A DNA stretch of 64,000 nucleotides from JARDZU01 sp963730285. Lineage in GTDB: Bacteria > Actinomycetota > Acidimicrobiia > Spongiisociales > ZC4RG35. The stretch spans positions 281,880 through 345,879 of the forward strand of contig CAVSQY010000008.1 of NCBI GenBank assembly GCA_963730285.1. Reading direction: 5' to 3'. The position numbers and the translations under genes were made by a program. Shown one piece after another: positions 60,124-64,000 of the stretch. The first letter of the stretch is position 1, and every line of letters begins with the position of its first letter. The notes under the pieces were generated by a model, which had not been told where the DNA came from, searched no databases, and saw only the letters and a list, made by a program, of their open reading frames with translations.

Positions 60124-63100
60124 TCAACCGGTGAGCCTCAGGGTGGGTGCTGGCGTTTCGACGGGCTGGAGGACCAGATCGCGCCACTGCCCGGCCTGTC
60201 CTACTGCAGGGTCGAGGAGGTCGACCTCGGGCCCTACCTCTAGTCGGGTCCTGGCGTAGACGGCCACGGCGGCATCCCACGTTTGCGGATTGGGAGATTC
60301 GGATCGGGATCCGAGTTCGGCGAGGACATCTTCTGGCGGGTTGATCTGCCAGAGCACCGTCCGGGCGGCGACTCGCCTGTCGATCTCCTGCAGGACGTCG
60401 TTGTATTCGTCGACCAGAGTGAGGTGGTCGTCGATCCAGTGACCTCGTCGTGCCATGGCCTCGGCCTCCATCATCGGCTGGTCGACGGCCGCGAAGTCGA
60501 TGGTCGGCGCGCTGAGGGGGCCGTCCTTGAACAGTTGGAAAAGTTCTTCGCGTCGATCGATCAGCTGGCGGTCGGTCATCGTCTCTGTGGCTGATGGGGA
60601 TTCGGTGGCGGCTGGCCGTACGCCGCTGTTCGAAAGCTGGCGGACGAGGCTGTCGATACGGTTCTCGACTGCCGGTCGACAGTGAAGGTGGCCGCAATCG
60701 CCGGTGGGTCCTGGCGGGTCGGCCATCCAGATGTGGGTTTCACCAGTCGCTCGGGAGAGGCCCGTGTAGCCATGCTCGGCAGTGATCATCTGGTCGACAT
60801 AGAGATGGACCCGGTCGTAGGTGTGGCCCTGGGCGGTGTGGATCGTCTGGGCGTATCCGTAGTCGACACTCTGATCGACATACCGTCTCGGCAGGACCAC
60901 TTCAACCCGGTCGTGGTCACGCCTGAAAGTGAGCTGACCGGAATCGGAGTCGACGCGGTTGATGGTTCCCGTTTGTCCGTTGCGGAGGTCGGCGTGGGCG
61001 TACCAGTTGGTCCGCACCACGATCCGGTCCCCGGCCTGGAATCGCATTCCCGTCCGGGTCTCGAAGGCTGGTCCGGCGAGGAGGCCTTCGGATTCCATCC
61101 GCGTCCGGGCTAGCTGGTTGAGCATGTCGACGTCGGTGCGGCGGCCAGACAACATCCGAACGCTGTCGATACCGTGCGCTTTGGTGTCGGCCCACCAGAC
61201 GTCGACCAGGTCGCTCATCGTGTGCGTACGATCGTGACCGACGTGAACGCGGCCGGCTTCGGTGTAATCGAATAGGGCGCGTTCGGTGTTTCCGGCTCGG
61301 AGCTGGTGCAGCGCCGCCCGGTCGAGGTCGTGCACCTGTCGTTGGTTCACTCCTGCGAGGTTGGTGACGATTCCGTGGCCGTCGGCGACGATCCGGTGGA
61401 ACAAGCCACCGGAGTCGATCGAGGGAAGCTGGTGGGGATCGCCGAGGAGGATCAGCTTGCCATCAGCGGCGCCGACCAACTCGACGAGACGTGCCAGGTC
61501 TTTGGTGGACACCATGGAGGCCTCGTCGCAGACGATCACCGTTCCCGTGGGCAGGGTCTCGGCTCGCTGGTCGAGATGGTGGGTGAGCATGGCGATGGTG
61601 CCGGTCCAATGCTCGGCGAGGTCTCGGGAGAGTCTCTGTGCTGCGCTGGCAGTGGGTGCTACTCCGATGACGTGATGGCCGGCGGCTTGGGCGGCGTCGG
61701 CGTAGGCGCCGATCGCATAGGTCTTTCCCGAGCCACCCGGACCGGCGACCGCCACGACTCGCCCGTCCAGGTCTGCGACACGTCGGATTGCCGACTCCTG
61801 TTGCCTGGTCAGCTCCCGGAGCTTGGCCGCCCCATCCAGCACATCGGCGTCGATTCGGACGGGGCTCGGCTGGTGTATCGCGGATAGGACCGCTTGTTCC
61901 CGATCCAACTGTGTCCGCGTGGTGAACAATGCGTCATCCGACAGCCACCATCGTCCGCCCGGCGTGGGTCCGGCGAGTGGGATGGCCTCCCCCGCGCCAC
62001 GGCCGCTTCGAGGGCCCGGTCCACGGCGGAGGCGAGGGCGGCTGATGTGGTGCCTTCGGGGAACGATTCGGCTACGTACGGTAGGAGGTCGCGCTTGGTG
62101 AACACCGGCTGGGAGTCAGTGACTTCGACCACGGTCCATTCCGCCGAGTCGGTCAAGCTTCCCGGGCTGGGACGGAAACGGTGTCGGCCCTCGCCGACGA
62201 CCGCCCGGGCGACCTGGGTCGGGTCCTCCGGCGCCTCCGCGGCACGTCGCTGCCAGTGAGCCACCACGTCTGGGCCCACTCCGTAGTCACGCATCTCCTG
62301 GGTGACCGGAGCCTCCCCTCGAGGATGCTGCTTGGGCTGGCGGGTCTCCAGGGTGAACTTCTGCAGCATCCTGGCGTGGATCCGACCGCCATGTCGAGCC
62401 GCATACGCCTCGGCCGCTTCGAGGATCTCGGCTCGGCGTGTCGAGAAGTGTCCCAATAGTTCCGGGGAGAAGCCGCTGATGTCGGCGATCCCGTTCACCA
62501 CCGGCCCCCAGGAGACCCCGAGCCGTCGGGTGAGCTCGTCCCGAAGCACCGTCTCGTAGATGGTGCCGCCTGCCTTGGCGTGCAGATAGTTGCGTCGGGA
62601 CTCCAGGGCTCTCCAGCCGTCTTCGGTGTGGACCCGGTTGATCACCACCACGTGGGTGTGCAGCTGCGGGTCGTTGGCCCGTGAGGTGTAGTGGTCGAAC
62701 GCGGCGGCCACCCATCCATCGGAGTCGACGAACCGCGTGGTCTGCTGCCGCTTGCCGTTTTCGTCCCGCCGGCTGGTCACCTTCCTGGCTTGCGCGCAGT
62801 GTTCCTCCATGTACTCCACCGCCTGACCAACCGCCTCGAGGTGGGCCTCCCGGACTTGTTGCCTAACCCCGTTGCCGCCGAAGGCGTAGAGCAGAGACAC
62901 CGACTTTGGAGCGGAAAGCGTGTGGTCGAACGCCGCCACCTTGCCGTGGGATGCGTGAGCCCGGGTCATCGACTCACCCGAAAGCGTCTCGTGACCCATC
63001 AACCGGGCGAAGGCCTCCTTGGTGACCGGAGAGTCCCGGACAACACCGGCCGCCTCGAGCCCCGAACCCATCCACCGCGCCGGCGCCTGATGGCTCGCGT

Positions 63101-63224
63101 AGTAGTCGACCCTGCGATCACCGCCGCCGCTGCGCAGCACCGGGACGTCCTCGCCAACCGAGTGGGACAGCTGTTCGGTGTAGTAGTCCACCGACGCCGC
63201 CGACAGCTTCCCGATCGCCAACAT
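60124..63224 (-). CDS. MobF (TrwC/TraA) relaxase-helicase, interrupted by a frameshift
   Basis: The N-terminal relaxase (63224 to about 61990) has tandem tyrosines in ASVDYYTEQLSHSV and the metal-binding His set in QLHTHVVVINRVHT, with AFDHTLSAPKSVSLLYAFGG. The C-terminal RecD-like helicase (about 61990 to 60124) has Walker A VAVAGPGGSGKTYAIGAYAD, Walker B VIVCDEASMVSTKDL and TIHTAQGHTYDRVHLYVDQ. The halves are in different frames. Adding one base in the C5 run (61989-61993, G on the coding strand) restores one product of about 1033 residues, normal for MobF. It would nick and unwind the element for transfer. Confidence 0.85.
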
Positions 63225-63289
63225 CACCCGCTCCCAGCCGGCAACACATCGTGCTGCAAGTGCGTACGGAGAAATCGACCTGGCGACGA

Positions 63290-63308
63290 GATGACATGTC
63301 GTGTCATC
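63290..63308. other. Inverted repeat upstream of the relaxase gene (oriT candidate)
   Basis: GATGACA-TGTCG-TGTCATC is a perfect 7-bp inverted repeat 66-84 bases before the relaxase start. A second one (AACGTG-N9-CACGTT) lies at 63344-63364. Transfer origins of MobF systems usually contain inverted repeats near the relaxase gene; the nick site cannot be identified. Confidence 0.35.
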
Positions 63309-63379
63309 GAGGGTCCTGGGTCAGCAGCGAAGAGTCAGCTCGCAACGTGACCGGGGTCCACGTTCGGCTCGATTGACCC

Positions 63380-63407
63380 TTGCATTAGTCATGGTTAGCG
63401 ATATGAT
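63380..63407 (+). promoter_or_regulatory. Putative promoter of the excisionase-integrase genes
   Basis: TTGCAT (63380-63385) and TATGAT (63402-63407) are separated by 16 bases and lie 32 bases before the excisionase start. A good match to a housekeeping promoter in an otherwise GC-rich region. Confidence 0.5.
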
Positions 63408-63438
63408 ACCTAGAGATCAGAGGAATTCTTAGGAATCA

Positions 63439-63695
63439 ATGCTGCACCGTGATCCTCTTCGGACCCGAAATGGGATGGAGAAGCTCCTCCTCACCCCAGA
63501 GGACGCCGCCGACCTCTTTCAATCGGCCGCTCCAAGCTGTATGAGTTACTAGGAGACGGCCGACTGCCCTCGGTTCGTATCGACGGCAGCCGACGTGTCC
63601 CGATGAGCGCCCTCGTCGAATTCGTCGAGAGCCTCAAGGACACCTGGAACCAACTCCCCGACGTCAAGCGTACCGCCCGCAGACGCAGAGACTGA
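63439..63695 (+). CDS. Excisionase, interrupted by a frameshift
   Basis: The first frame gives MEKLLLTPEDAADLF, the next SIGRSKLYELLGDGRLPSVR then RIDGSRRVPMSALVEFVESL: together a typical actinobacterial excisionase (HTH_17) of about 73-85 residues. One base is missing near 63514-63520. The start is ATG 63439 (AGGAA just upstream) or ATG 63475. The stop is one base before the integrase ATG, so they form one unit. Confidence 0.75.
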
Positions 63696-63696
63696 A

Positions 63697-64000
63697 ATGA
63701 GCATCCACCCCCGAACCACCGACCGAGGGCGTGTCTACGACGTTCGGTACCGGGGACCCGGCGGTCAGAACTTCTCCCGAACATTCCTCACCAAACGAGC
63801 TGCACTCGAGTCGAAGCGCAACAGAGAACAGCCAAGAACCACGGCACCTGGATCGACCCACGAGGTTCCAAGATCACGGTGCGGGAACTAGGCCAGGAGT
63901 GGCTCGACAGCAACCCGGCCAAGAGAGACTCCACATGGGCCCGTGACGAGAGCGCCCTTCGAATCCACGTCTACCCCGACCTGGGAGAAAGGACGATTGG
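63697..64000 (+). CDS. Tyrosine integrase, N-terminal part, interrupted by a frameshift (runs off right edge)
   Basis: The first frame gives MSIHPRTTDRGRVYDVRYRG and FSRTFLTKRAALE. The next frame continues EAQQRTAKNHGTWIDPRGSK, ITVRELGQEWLDSNPAKRDS and RIHVYPDLGERTIG. These are the arm-binding (AP2-like) and SAM-like core-binding domains of actinobacterial phage-type integrases. One base is missing near 63810-63813. The catalytic domain would lie beyond the window. It probably catalysed insertion at tRNA-Pro(CGG). Confidence 0.8.

Noticed and set aside
61985..61995. Programmed frameshifting between relaxase and helicase.
   Set aside because: There is no slippery heptamer or strong downstream structure, and MobF relaxases are normally single-frame. 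A simple indel in a C run is the simpler explanation.
1..64000. CRISPR arrays, rRNA genes or insertion sequences.
   Set aside because: I saw no regularly spaced repeats, no rRNA-like sequence and no transposase. Mobility is explained by integrases and a relaxase.

Overview
The window is high-GC, densely packed bacterial chromosome. It carries two WhiB-family proteins, a PhoR/PhoB pair next to pst genes with an actinobacterial-style PHO box, a glutamine synthetase followed by an atypical OmpR-type regulator, and Thr-rich secreted proteins. These point to an actinomycetote, perhaps Acidimicrobiia-like; the class is inference. Many genes overlap by 4 bases and GTG or TTG starts are common.

Positions 1-49800 look like ordinary chromosome. 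1-2944 (minus): three exported or anchored proteins (lipoprotein, PQQ-type propeller, CapA-like). 2978-4255: a multi-pass membrane protein whose decayed relative lies at 35726-36925. 4243-13613 (minus): three complete polar amino-acid ABC importers in tandem, with strong hairpins after two of the binding-protein genes. 13695-14897: an MFS exporter. 14890-26854 (minus): TetR, ppk1, pstS-pstC-pstA-pstB, phoU, phoB-like, phoR-like and dxs, with a PHO box of 11-base repeats upstream of pstS; dxs carries a frameshift. 26948-35685: WhiB, MFS, glnA plus regulator, a Cys/Met gamma-synthase, an ALDH7-type dehydrogenase and RidA. 36994-42033: Fe-S carrier, Mrp ATPase, RDD protein, M23 peptidase, metallo-hydrolase and Nudix. 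42044-45132: selA-selB, so the organism probably makes selenoproteins. 45148-49800: WhiB, NfeD-like protein, small envelope proteins and a PlsC-type acyltransferase.

Positions 49801 to the right edge are accessory DNA. Two 59-bp direct repeats (50001-50059 and 54333-54391, one mismatch) contain the 3' half of a tRNA-Pro(CGG) gene. Each follows a terminator hairpin and, further left, the tail of a degraded tyrosine integrase. Each also has a pair of 11-bp tandem repeats starting exactly 144 bases after the repeat start. I read this as serial insertion of related integrative elements at one tRNA-Pro gene. The middle unit (50060-54332) carries an RHH protein, a serine hydrolase and an HTH/Fic 'mobile mystery' pair. 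The right unit (54392 onward) carries two excisionase-like HTH proteins, a three-gene ABC-3C conflict/defence system, a fused toxin-antitoxin-like protein, a MobF relaxase-helicase, and an excisionase plus integrase running off the edge. An intact tRNA-Pro(CGG) is predicted just beyond the right edge.

Single-base frameshifts interrupt dxs, the relaxase, the excisionase and the integrase, so some may be assembly errors. The membrane-protein relative at 35726-36925 has at least four shifts and looks genuinely decayed. I found no complete tRNA, rRNA or CRISPR array.
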